This document shows positions 56,099-64,000 of a stretch of DNA of 64,000 bases, one piece after another (within the stretch, counting starts at the first letter, position 1; each line of letters opens with the position of its first letter). The translations under genes were made by a program, and so were the position numbers. Under the pieces are notes generated by a model that saw nothing but the letters and a program-made list of their open reading frames with translations, was not told the DNA's origin and searched no databases. The stretch covers positions 108,423,665 to 108,487,664 of the forward strand of contig OW240912.1 of assembly GCA_933207985.1 (NCBI GenBank). Direction: 5' to 3'. This stretch comes from Pelobates cultripes (taxonomy: Eukaryota > Chordata > Amphibia > Anura > Pelobatidae).

Positions 56099-56790
56099 CA
56101 GGCCCGGACTGGCTATTGGCAAACATGACAAATGCTTGGTGGGACGCGATGGTCATAGAGCAAGGCCAACAGGGGAGTTCACAACATCTTCCTTGCCAGC
56201 CAATGCAGAGCCAGCACTATCCAAGTACTGGCATTGTTGTGAGCCTTTACGGGCTGGTACACACTCTGGATCCACAACCCACCAGATCCTGTTTAGACAT
56301 ACACTGCACAACCTACACTCACTACATTACAGACACACACACACACACACACACACAAACACTGGATCCTCTATGCACACTAGATCCCATTTAGACACAC
56401 ACTGCACAATCTACACACACACTAGATCTCCTATACAGACTCTGGATCAATTAGACAAGCTAGATCCCCTTTAGACCTACACTGCACCACCAAAGCACAC
56501 ACTAAATCACATATACACACTCTGGATTACCCACACACATCCCCTATAGACACAGACTGCAACACCTACACACACTACATTCCTGACATACACACATCAC
56601 CTATACACACTCTGGATCCCCTATGCACACACTAGATCAACTGTATTCAAACACACACTACATTATCTAAATACACACTTTCTACAGCCCTTACACACAC
56701 TGCATTACCTATACACACATACCTATACACACACACACTTTCTCAATCTCTACAGCCTCTAGCCACATAAATTACACCACAAACACAGCA
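56099..56790. mobile_element. hAT-like element with CA-rich array
   Basis: Starts caggcccggactggctattg, a hAT-type terminus. From about 56280 it holds a degenerate 30-45 bp array (cactagatcccatttagaca, cacactgcacaacctacaca) with a (CA)n core. The right end and target duplication were not found. Confidence 0.55.
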
Positions 56791-56847
56791 GAAGAGAAAC
56801 TGACCAATTTACACACACCACAGCACAATCAGCTCACTCTACACACA

Positions 56848-56985
56848 ATGAATCGCCCAAGCAGCCTCCAAATAAATGCAACATATGTTTTCCTGGCCCT
56901 TTTGTCCATTGGTATCCCACTTATGGAGACACCAGAGACAAGTCACAAGCAAGCACAGCGCAAGCACGTCATGAAAGTTACCCAG
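56848..56985 (+). CDS. possible alternative first exon of ETV7
   Basis: The ATG at 56848 opens 46 codons (MNRPSSLQINATYVFLALLS to KHVMKVTQ) ending at CAG|gtaaaa in phase 0, so it could splice directly to 57473 across a 487-bp intron. It has a hydrophobic stretch (ATYVFLALLSIGIPLM) unlike ETS N-termini, and it lies next to a CA-rich repeat. Chance is a serious alternative. Confidence 0.22.
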
Positions 56986-57472
56986 GTAAAAAAGATCTAA
57001 ACACAAGCAAATAGAAATAATTTAATAAGATTGAATTGTATTAAATTATGCATTTATTTTGCTTCAATTTATATTGTGTAAAAAATTTAGACCATGCTCT
57101 AAGTTAAATACGATAATAAATGTCCCAATCTTATAGGAGATTTTTAAAACATGCTTACGTGATATGAATAAAAGATGGAAAGAATTTAACTAAATTCTTA
57201 ATTAAATTATAAGAAAGTCAGGCAAATCTACCCTTTTTCAATTAAAAATGTAAAACTATATGCTTCTACAAATGTCCCTGTTAATCCACCCTTCTTTCAC
57301 TCTTCCCTGCCTTGTATACTTTCACTCCATCCCTTATCATTCATGCAACGGCATTTTTCTATTTATATCACATTTAGCATTAACGTTTTTATGAGAAATG
57401 CATTTTTCCTGTAGTATTTTTAAAGACATTCAGCTTTTTTCCTAATACGACATATGATATTGGTATTTACAG

Positions 57473-57602
57473 GAAATGCTGGAAACGTGCTCATCCGTAA
57501 AATCATTAAAACGTACCCTAGTGCAGAAGCCCTCACTCATCTGTATGAGAAGGCACTTCTCCATTACAGAAGAAGTGATTTTCAAAGTACCTGGAAGTCT
57601 GA
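57473..57602 (+). CDS. ETV7: ETV7 exon 2 (N-terminal, before SAM)
   Basis: Acceptor tatttacag|GAAATG at 57472/57473 and donor CTGA|gtgagt at 57602/57603 define a 130-bp exon of 43 codons plus one base, open throughout. It ends EEVIFKVPGSL and, with the split codon A|GA, gives the Arg that opens exon 3. Exon 2 of human ETV6 encodes the same 43 codons plus one base before its SAM exon. The VPGSLRI junction resembles LPGRLRI of human ETV7 more than the ETV6 equivalent. The remainder of the exon is poorly conserved, as expected for this region. Confidence 0.88.
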
Positions 57603-58179
57603 GTGAGTATTAGGGCATATAATCTGAAACTTTGTTAATTATAACAGTGTTTTTTTGTTTGTTTGTTTTGTTTTTTTTTGCTTTATTGTTGTTGTTTTGC
57701 TGTGCACAGTTAGGAAACCCGCCTCAATGTCAAGACTATTTACAAAAGTGAGAACAGTGAGAAATAGAAAGTTAATTTCAAATGTAAAGCCAGATTAACT
57801 GAACTGTAACAATTTTCTCTGAACTATCTTTGAATTCCTGACAATTTCTTTGCACAATTTAGACATTGTTCATGCCATTCAACAATGTCTGCATTTTTTG
57901 CTACGCAGTTCGCAAATGAGCCTGAATTTGGTTTTTCTGATATAAGCCAGACCAAACACCAAACAGACTGCTGAAATCCAGACATGAATACTCCAAATCC
58001 CATGCCGAATGCTTTAAATCCAATGCTGAATGCTTCAAATCTGACCCTGGATTAAAAAAAAAAAATCAAAACTGCTTGCATGCTGGTATTGCTAGCAGTC
58101 GGCAGATGAATAGTTAAAAACCCTTGCTAGACAGCCGCCACATTAAAAAAATCAAAATAAATAATTAAAAGGCCTAGGT

Positions 58180-58391
58180 CAGGGGTTCTCAATGTTAGTC
58201 CTCAGGACCCCCTACCAGTCCATGGTTTAGGGATTACCTGGGTGTGTCTAAGGTGTTTAGAAAAAGGGGGGAAAAAACACCTTAGAGTCTAAGGTGTTTT
58301 TTTCCCTTTTTGTAAACACCTGAGACACACCCAGGTAATCCCCAAATCCTGGACTGGTAGGGGGTCCTGAGGACTGGGTTGAGAACCCCTG
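58180..58391. mobile_element. foldback hAT MITE with perfect 8-bp TSD
   Basis: This 212-bp inverted repeat has ends CAGGGGTTCTCAA and TTGAGAACCCCTG, flanked by GCCTAGGT at 58172-58179 and 58392-58399. The arms extend through cctcaggaccccctaccagt and its complement almost to the centre. It lies in ETV7 intron 2. Confidence 0.95.
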
Positions 58392-58423
58392 GCCTAGGTG
58401 GTTCAACAAGACCCCCATATTAG

Positions 58424-58990
58424 TTTTTTTTATAATTCTTTATTAATGCTGTGCACAGCGATATAACAAGTTAGCTTGCAGTGCCCCAACAGCACACGTT
58501 AGTAAACAAGGTAAAACAAAGCATTACATTGGTTGGCATTGCGTAGATTCTGCACTCTTTAGTTACATCTTTGTCAGACTAAGCACATGGTTAGGCAAAA
58601 ATAAGCAAGCTATATTGTAAATGAGTGATATTGCATAAGTAATATTTAGATTGAGCATACTAACAATCTGCAGCTTATCTTTTAAAGAAAACAAGCTTGA
58701 ATTAAGCATTTCTAGATCTATCGATTAGTATTAAAAGGAAGATAAAAACAAGAGAGGACAAGCTAACATGTTCAGTCAAATAACAAGGTGTAGATGACTA
58801 CGGGTCAAAGATCAAATAACTAGCACAGCACTGTAGGAAGATAGCCAAGCACAAATGCATGTTGTAACAAGGATGATAGCTCATTATCTAAATGAATAAA
58901 CATGTCCTCGCTAAAAGTGCCACTGGGTTAGGTTTAGTAATGAAAGATAGTAATATTAAAAAAAAAAAAAGAAATCAGAGATCCGAACTA
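58424..58990 (-). mobile_element. 5'-truncated L1 tail, antisense
   Basis: Reading the - strand, the block ends cgctgtgcacagcattaata, then aagaattataaaaaaaacta, the same AATAAAGAATTATAA ending as the intact L1 at 11926. It is therefore the 3' UTR of a related L1 inserted antisense in intron 2. The 5' boundary is approximate and no target duplication was matched. Confidence 0.7.
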
Positions 58991-59199
58991 AATAAATGTT
59001 AGGAATATGTCATGTAGCCATCAGCTTCGGTCAACCAATGCTACAGGTGGGTCACGACATAAAGTCCGGCACCCAGCCAGGAGTGATCTCCAAGTGGGCT
59101 CCCTGCTCAAAAGAGGAAAGAGTAGCTGAGGCAGCTCTTGGGATCGGCTTTGCAGCTGAGGGAGCAGGTGAGTGGGCTCTGCGGGCAATTCTGTCCCAG

Positions 59200-59687
59200 T
59201 GTCACGTATTCATCCACTTATAAAAATGTGGTTAATGGCATTTACTGTCCACACAGGAAAAGTTGTGCCGAGCAGCAACCAAATGCACAGAAGGGTTAAT
59301 GCTGAGCAGCAATTATGCAAATGGGAACCTGGTAACTGCCTTTGGGGTCAAAGGTCGGTTACAGCCTATCAGATCTAGAGGAGGGGTATTTAGGCCCAGT
59401 TTTCATCCTGCTCAGTGCCCTGTCGTGGTTTCCCTTGTGGTTGTCCGAGAGGGTGTTATTGATTCTGGTTATTCAAGTTTGGCATTGTTTTTGACTTCCC
59501 TGTTTTCTGGCATCCCTGACTCCTGGTTTTTCCTTATCGTTGTGTCTCTTAATGTATCCCTTGACCACGGCTATTCCTGACTATTCTTTGGTACGTTAGT
59601 CCGGCCATTCTAAGGTTCGGTATACGTTACCTATCAGTCCTCTGTGTTACACAATTCTACGTGCTGGATCATACTGTAATCTTGACA
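59200..59687 (+). repeat. gypsy 5' LTR
   Basis: Starts TGTCACGTATTC and ends TCTTGACA, directly before the gag ATG at 59695. Its termini (TGTCACG...TGACA) resemble those of the gag-only element at 25913. No second copy lies in the window to confirm the ends. Confidence 0.7.
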
Positions 59688-59694
59688 TTACAAC

Positions 59695-60625
59695 ATGGCC
59701 ATAGATCCTGTAGAATTGTGTAAGCTTTTCACTGCTTGTGAAAGGAAACTGGAGGATAATAATCACGCATGGATCAATTTGCCCAGGCCTTCAGTACGCT
59801 TCTTACCCGAACAGCGCATTTGCAACCTGCGGCCTCACCTCCACATTGTCTACCTCCAGCTATAGTACACAAGGCACCTACTATCTCGCTATCTCCTCCC
59901 CTGCATTTTGATGGTAATATTCAAGAATGCCGGTGATTTATTAACCAAATGGAGTATCATTTTGAGGCCTCACCGGGATCTTTTCCCACAGACAGAGCTA
60001 AAATTGGTTATCTAATGAATCAATTAAAAGGTAAAGCTTTAGCTTGGGCCAATCCATTATGGGAGAGTAATAGAAGTGTGGCACACAATTACCAGGAGTT
60101 CCTTACGGAATTCAAACTTACGTTTGAACCTTTAGGCAGAGAGGATGACGTCTCTACTGCCCTGATGCACATCAGACAAGGGAACCAGTCTATCTCGGAA
60201 TATGCCATAGAATTTCGTACCCTAGCTTCCGAGGTAGACTGGACTAATAGTGGGTTAATCTCTGCATTTAAAAAGGGATTATCTGAAACTATGCTAGATA
60301 AGATTGCCGCCAAAGACCCAAAAAGCTTAATGGATTTATCACTCTTGTCATGCAGATTGATAATAGATTAAGAACCAGAGAAGCTACTAGAAGCAAGACC
60401 AGACGCATGAGTATGCATTTAGCACCCTGTTTCTCCAGACCTATTGTCCCTGAAAATTCTGTATAGTCCGAACCCGAACCCATGCAGTTGGGGGTCACTA
60501 GATTGTCGGAAGCAGAAAGACAATATAGGAGAAAAGAAGGCCTATGTCTATACTGCGGTAGGAAGGGACATATGAGAAACAATTTTCCCATACATCCGGA
60601 AAACTACCGCACCTAAGCACCTTAA
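59695..60625 (+). pseudogene. gypsy gag, disrupted
   Basis: Starts MAIDPVELCKLFTACERKL, then a frameshift near 59765 leads into DQFAQAFSTLL. An in-frame TGA follows HFDGNIQECR (near 59935). The main capsid piece (59949-60371) reads YLMNQLKGKALAWANPLWE, EFLTEFKLTFEPLGRED and SISEYAIEFRTLASEVDW. The zinc knuckle is [14 protein letters not shown], with the last cysteine changed to Phe. Non-functional as it stands. Confidence 0.85.
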
Positions 60626-60645
60626 AGGGACAGGTTTTAGGTGTA

Positions 60646-62428
60646 ATGGAAACGTCCTCTGAAAAGAATAAAAATAGGTTTCTCCTTGACATTTCTATCG
60701 CCTTTGACAAAAATAACTTTTCATGCAAAGCCCTGATGGATTCAGGTGCTGCTGGAAACTTCATCAATATTCAATTTGTCAAAGGTAATACTATACCTAT
60801 CAAAGAGAGACTATCACCCCTAGCTGTTGAAGCTATTGATGGGAGACCACTCCCATTGGTGCATTACATAAGGAAGAGATTACATTTCAGGTGATTGCAT
60901 CTCCTTCTTGTCCTATTATATTAGGATTCCCATGGCTTAGCAAGTGTAACCCTCATATTGACTGGGCTAATGGGGAAATATTAGAATGGGGTAAGGATTG
61001 TCACCAAAAGAGTAGGCACTATTGAATTACCCACTAGTACACCTCAAATCCAGAGATCCCTATACAATACCAAGACATTAAAGAAGTATTCAGCAAGACT
61101 TAGTCTAATACTCTACCTCCTCACAGACCATATGACTGTTCCATGAACTTAATACCAGGTGCTATGCCACCTAAGGGAGCAGTCTATGCTATATCTCCTC
61201 AGGAAAGTAGTGTAATGGAGGAATATATTAAAGATTCATTGAACAAAGGCCATATATGAAAATCATCCTCGCCTGCAGGTGCAGGATTCTTTTTTGTATC
61301 TAAAAAGCATGGTGAGTTGCGGTCATTGAATCGATTACAGGGCATTGAACAAAATCACCATTAAGAACGCCTACCCCATTCCTCTTATTGCTGAATTATT
61401 TGACAGACTCCAGGGCGCTAAAGTGTTTACTAAGCTTGACCTTAGAAGCGCTTACAATTTAGTGAGAATCAAGGAAAACTACGAGTGGAAGACTGCATTC
61501 AATACCAGAAGTGGACACTATGAATATCAAGTGATGCCATTAGGGTTGTGCAATGCTCCAGCGGTTTTCCAAGATTTAATTAACGATGTACTCAGGGATT
61601 ACATTTACTAATTTGTCTTGGTCTATCTGGATGATATCCTTATTTATTCTCCTGACCACCAGTCTCACCACGATCATGTTAAACAAGTTCTGCAAATTGG
61701 AAAAATGTATCTTTGACCAGTCTGAAGTACAGTTTTTAGGATATAAGATTTCTGCCTCTGGGTTTCAGATGGATCCTAAAAAACTAGAGTCTGTTCTACA
61801 GTGGCCTTTACCCACTGGGTTGAAAGCCATTCAAAGGTTCATTGGTTTTGCCAATTATTACACAAGATTTATAAAAGGATTTTCTTCAGTAATAGCCCCC
61901 ATCACCAATATGACACGCAAGGGGGCTAGTAGTACGATATGGTCTAAGGAGGCAATTGAAGCCTTTGAACCTCTCAAACAGCAGTTTGCCTCAGCCGACA
62001 TATTGATACATCCTGACACCAGCAAGCCTTTCATACTGGAGGTTGATGCTTCAGAGACAGGGGTAGGGGCAGTTCTCTCCCAGAGGGAGAACCAGGAAAC
62101 TCTGTTACATCCTTATGGTTACTTTTCTAGAAAGTTGTCTCCTGCTGAGCGCAATTACGATATTGGCAATAGAGAATTGCTGGCCATTATTCTAGCTCTC
62201 AAGGAGTGGCGACATCTTCTAGAGGGTTCCAAGGACCCCCTTTTGATCATTACTGATCACAAAAACCTGGCTTACATAGGAGATGCTAAGCGATTATCTT
62301 CTAGACAAGCTAGGTGGTCTCTATTTCTTTCTCGCTTTAATTTTCTTATCACCTACAGATCTGGTTCTAAAAATGTCAAGGCTGACGCCTTGTCTAGGCA
62401 GTTTGATACTGAGGCTATACTAGTGTAA
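60646..62428 (+). pseudogene. gypsy protease, RT and RNase H, disrupted
   Basis: Protease: [12 protein letters not shown] near 60733. RT pieces: [56 protein letters not shown], a TAA at about 61609, then YLDDILIYSPDHQSHHDH. A small deletion after HHDHV shifts the frame, and the thumb (QFLGYKISASGFQMDPKK, RFIGFANYYTRFIKGFSS) continues at 61700. RNase H: FILEVDASETGVGAVLSQ, NYDIGNRELLAIILALKEWR, ITDHKNLAYI and KADALSRQ. The active-site residues mostly survive but the reading frame does not. Confidence 0.88.
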
Positions 62429-62745
62429 CGGATCACCTGGCACCCCGACTGGGTACCTCCGTTGATGGTTGCTCCTAGTGCTTCTGAAGGATTCCAAGCA
62501 CTCTAGCCTACACCACAACCACCGCAGGCCGAATCTCTCTTCCTTCAGAGCGAAGCAGGAACGAGCTCTTAAAAGAGCTTAGGAGCAATTACAGCAAGGG
62601 AATATGCAGAGCATAGCAATCCCTTCTAGCAGATTCCCCCAATAAGAGACAGGACTCCAAATTGAGGGTGAAGTAGAACTGTCTAAAACTTTATTTCTCT
62701 ACATTTAGAATTAGCTTCAGGTGTGTTCTTTGTACATAATTACTC
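62424..62745. mobile_element. LTR-like start, same family as outer LTR at 25321
   Basis: TGTAACGGATCACCTGGCAC and CTGGGTACCTCCG resemble the outer LTR start at 25321 in spacing and sequence. It abuts the gypsy RNase H end. The right boundary and target duplication are not defined. An attta/tttattt-rich tail lies at about 62690. Confidence 0.5.
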
Positions 62746-63015
62746 ATATGTCTACATATGATGTAATTTCTCTCTTATTTTGTATATCTTGGAAAAGAAC
62801 CAACAAGAGGAAGGATAAGGAAAGTGGGAATCATAGAACACGGATCGAAATTCATAAGTTTGAAATCTGCTTACAAAACTCTTATCAGCTTCACCTACGT
62901 ACGGAATGGCAGTGGTTTAGCAAGAAGATGATAGAATGCTCACATTTTGCTTATTTCTTTCTTAATTGATTCATTTTATGTACAGAGTCAGTTTTTCCTT
63001 TTGTCTATCTTTCAG

Positions 63016-63180
63016 GAATTCATCCATTTTTGTGGAGTAAAGAGGATGTCATCCATTGGCTAAGATGGGCCGAGGAAGAATATTCATTGCAGAGGACTGA
63101 TGATAGCAAGTTTGTAATGAATGGAAGGGGCCTCTGCATCCTTACAAAGAGTGATTTTAAGAACCGATCTCCAAGTTCAG
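63016..63180 (+). CDS. ETV7: ETV7 exon 3, Pointed/SAM domain core
   Basis: Acceptor tctttcag|GAATTC and donor TTCAG|gttgga bound a 165-bp exon. With the split Arg codon it reads IHPFLWSKEDVIHWLRWAEE, EYSLQRTDDSKFVMNGRG and LCILTKSDFKNRSPSSG. This is the Pointed (SAM) domain of the TEL subfamily, which mediates head-to-tail polymerisation and repression. WLRWAE-EYSL and LCILTK favour ETV7 over ETV6 (which has LLLLTKED). Exon length and phases equal those inferred for ETV6/ETV7. The donor is weak (gttgga) but in the conserved position. The next exon is outside the window. Confidence 0.93.
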
Positions 63181-63218
63181 GTTGGACATAGAATAGCAAT
63201 TTTTATTTGCAATATTCA

Positions 63219-63290
63219 AGGGACACTGCAAGCACCATAACCACTACATCACGCTGTAGTGGTTATGGTGCCAGGGTACCTTACTGTCAC
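63219..63290. mobile_element. ggacact-family MITE fragment
   Basis: gggacactgcaagcaccata, then ccactacatcacgctgtagtgg hairpin and ggtgccagggtaccttac. It is the same family as 36912, here reduced to one end, about 40 bp downstream of ETV7 exon 3. Confidence 0.6.
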
Positions 63291-63467
63291 AATATTGTAA
63301 GTAGTCAAACTATTTTAGAATGGTTATACTGATTAGCTGGGGTGCATCGGGAACTGCTTAAATAGAGAAGTAGTATTTTTTTATTTAGTAGTATTTATTT
63401 AGTTGTAGACATTTCATATTATCAATTGTGGCAATGTATGTTGTGATATGTCTTATAATCAGGCATG

Positions 63468-63531
63468 TGGAGGTTATAGCAAAAACTTTGCTTGTCAAAC
63501 TAAACAAGCAAGGTTTTTGCTATAACCTCCA
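63468..63531. repeat. 28-bp arm hairpin in intron 3
   Basis: tggaggttatagcaaaaact and the rest of the arm (ttgcttgt) pair with acaagcaaggtttttgctat...cctcca with one mismatch around the loop caaactaa. Small foldback MITE or hairpin; no terminal hAT-type motif. Confidence 0.8.
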
Positions 63532-64000
63532 CTTCCCAATATTTTATTGGGAGGATGCAGAGGGATCGGTTAGTCTCATTAGTTTCAAGCTGTGGTACAA
63601 TATATATATTCTGTCTGTTGGGATTTCACAAAAGGTACCCTAGTAAGCAGCAATTACTGTGGCTCTATGCCATGGATTTGGGAACAATATTATCTAAGAT
63701 ATATCAGCATTACGGTTAATCTTACAGCACTTTCACTTTTTATTACTCACATCAAATCACTGAAATCACTCGTATGTCAATACTTATCTTGATACAAATA
63801 TTTACACTGCGTTCTTGAAGTCCATATATGTATTTTGTTCTCATGCCATATCTTTGTGTGTTTTTGTTAGATACACAGACTTGCCAATGTTGTAGTTTTT
63901 ACCCCAGAACAACAGAATTATCCCAAACGTGTATTTGTGTGTATTTTAAATGCACTTCTCATGTCTTGTAGAAGAAATAAATATGAGTGTTAAAGTTTTG

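Larger units (their letters stand above)
59200..62428 (+). mobile_element. Ty3/gypsy element, decayed, integrase missing
   Basis: A 5' LTR (59200-59687), gag, protease, RT and RNase H lie in the normal gypsy order on the + strand. The element stops at about 62424 right after RNase H, where an unrelated LTR-type sequence begins; integrase and the 3' LTR are absent. Several stops and frameshifts interrupt the genes. It lies within ETV7 intron 2, in the same orientation as the gene. It differs from the element at 2341-4522, which has integrase before RT. Confidence 0.88.

Overview
The window looks like vertebrate nuclear DNA, most likely from an amphibian (anuran). It is intron-rich and AT-rich, and it is dominated by nested transposable elements of families common in frogs and fishes: Tx1-type L1, L2-type LINE, GIY-YIG Penelope, Ty3/gypsy including an integrase-first lineage, hAT MITEs and Tc1. 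There is no prokaryotic gene organisation. The species is inferred and cannot be fixed from sequence alone.

The only host gene I can support is an ETS-family gene of the ETV6/ETV7 (TEL) group on the + strand, best matched to ETV7. Exon 2 (57473-57602, 130 bp) and exon 3 (63016-63180, 165 bp, the Pointed/SAM core) join in phase 0/1/1 and keep the ETV6/ETV7 exon plan. A plausible first coding exon lies at 37799-37843, with a strong donor and an interferon-response-type motif (TTTCACTTTC) about 300 bp upstream. If this is right, intron 1 is about 19.6 kb and intron 2 about 5.4 kb. Both are filled with repeats. The ETS DNA-binding domain lies beyond the window.

Layout. 0-2.3 kb: minisatellites and hAT-type ends. 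2.3-11.9 kb: a Gmr1-like gypsy fragment (integrase before RT) interrupted by a precise solo LTR, then a 7.4 kb L1 with intact ORF1 and ORF2. 12-25 kb: AT-rich DNA with MITEs, a solo LTR, a LINE tail split by a MITE, and a hAT element with an exact 8-bp target duplication. 25.3-28.5 kb: a gag-only LTR retrotransposon inside an older LTR. 28.6-35 kb: an antisense L2-like LINE, a Tc1 remnant and an antisense L1 remnant. 37.5-37.9 kb: candidate ETV7 promoter and exon 1. 39.4-43 kb: a hAT-like end with a long minisatellite, and an L1-derived non-autonomous element. 45.1-49.2 kb: a 4.1 kb hAT-bounded element made mostly of GT/CA-type minisatellites. 49.4-55.7 kb: a head-to-head Penelope dimer flanked by one 16-bp target duplication and itself interrupted by a 1.67 kb LTR-like insertion. 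56-64 kb: ETV7 exons 2 and 3 with a decayed gypsy in between.

Most coding capacity belongs to mobile elements. Only the L1 ORF1/ORF2 pair and the gag-only ORF are unbroken over family-like lengths. The most unusual objects are the inverted Penelope dimer with hammerhead-like motifs, the gag-only LTR element carrying antisense tRNA-type A and B boxes in both LTRs, the integrase-first gypsy, and the recurring association of hAT-type termini with internal minisatellites.
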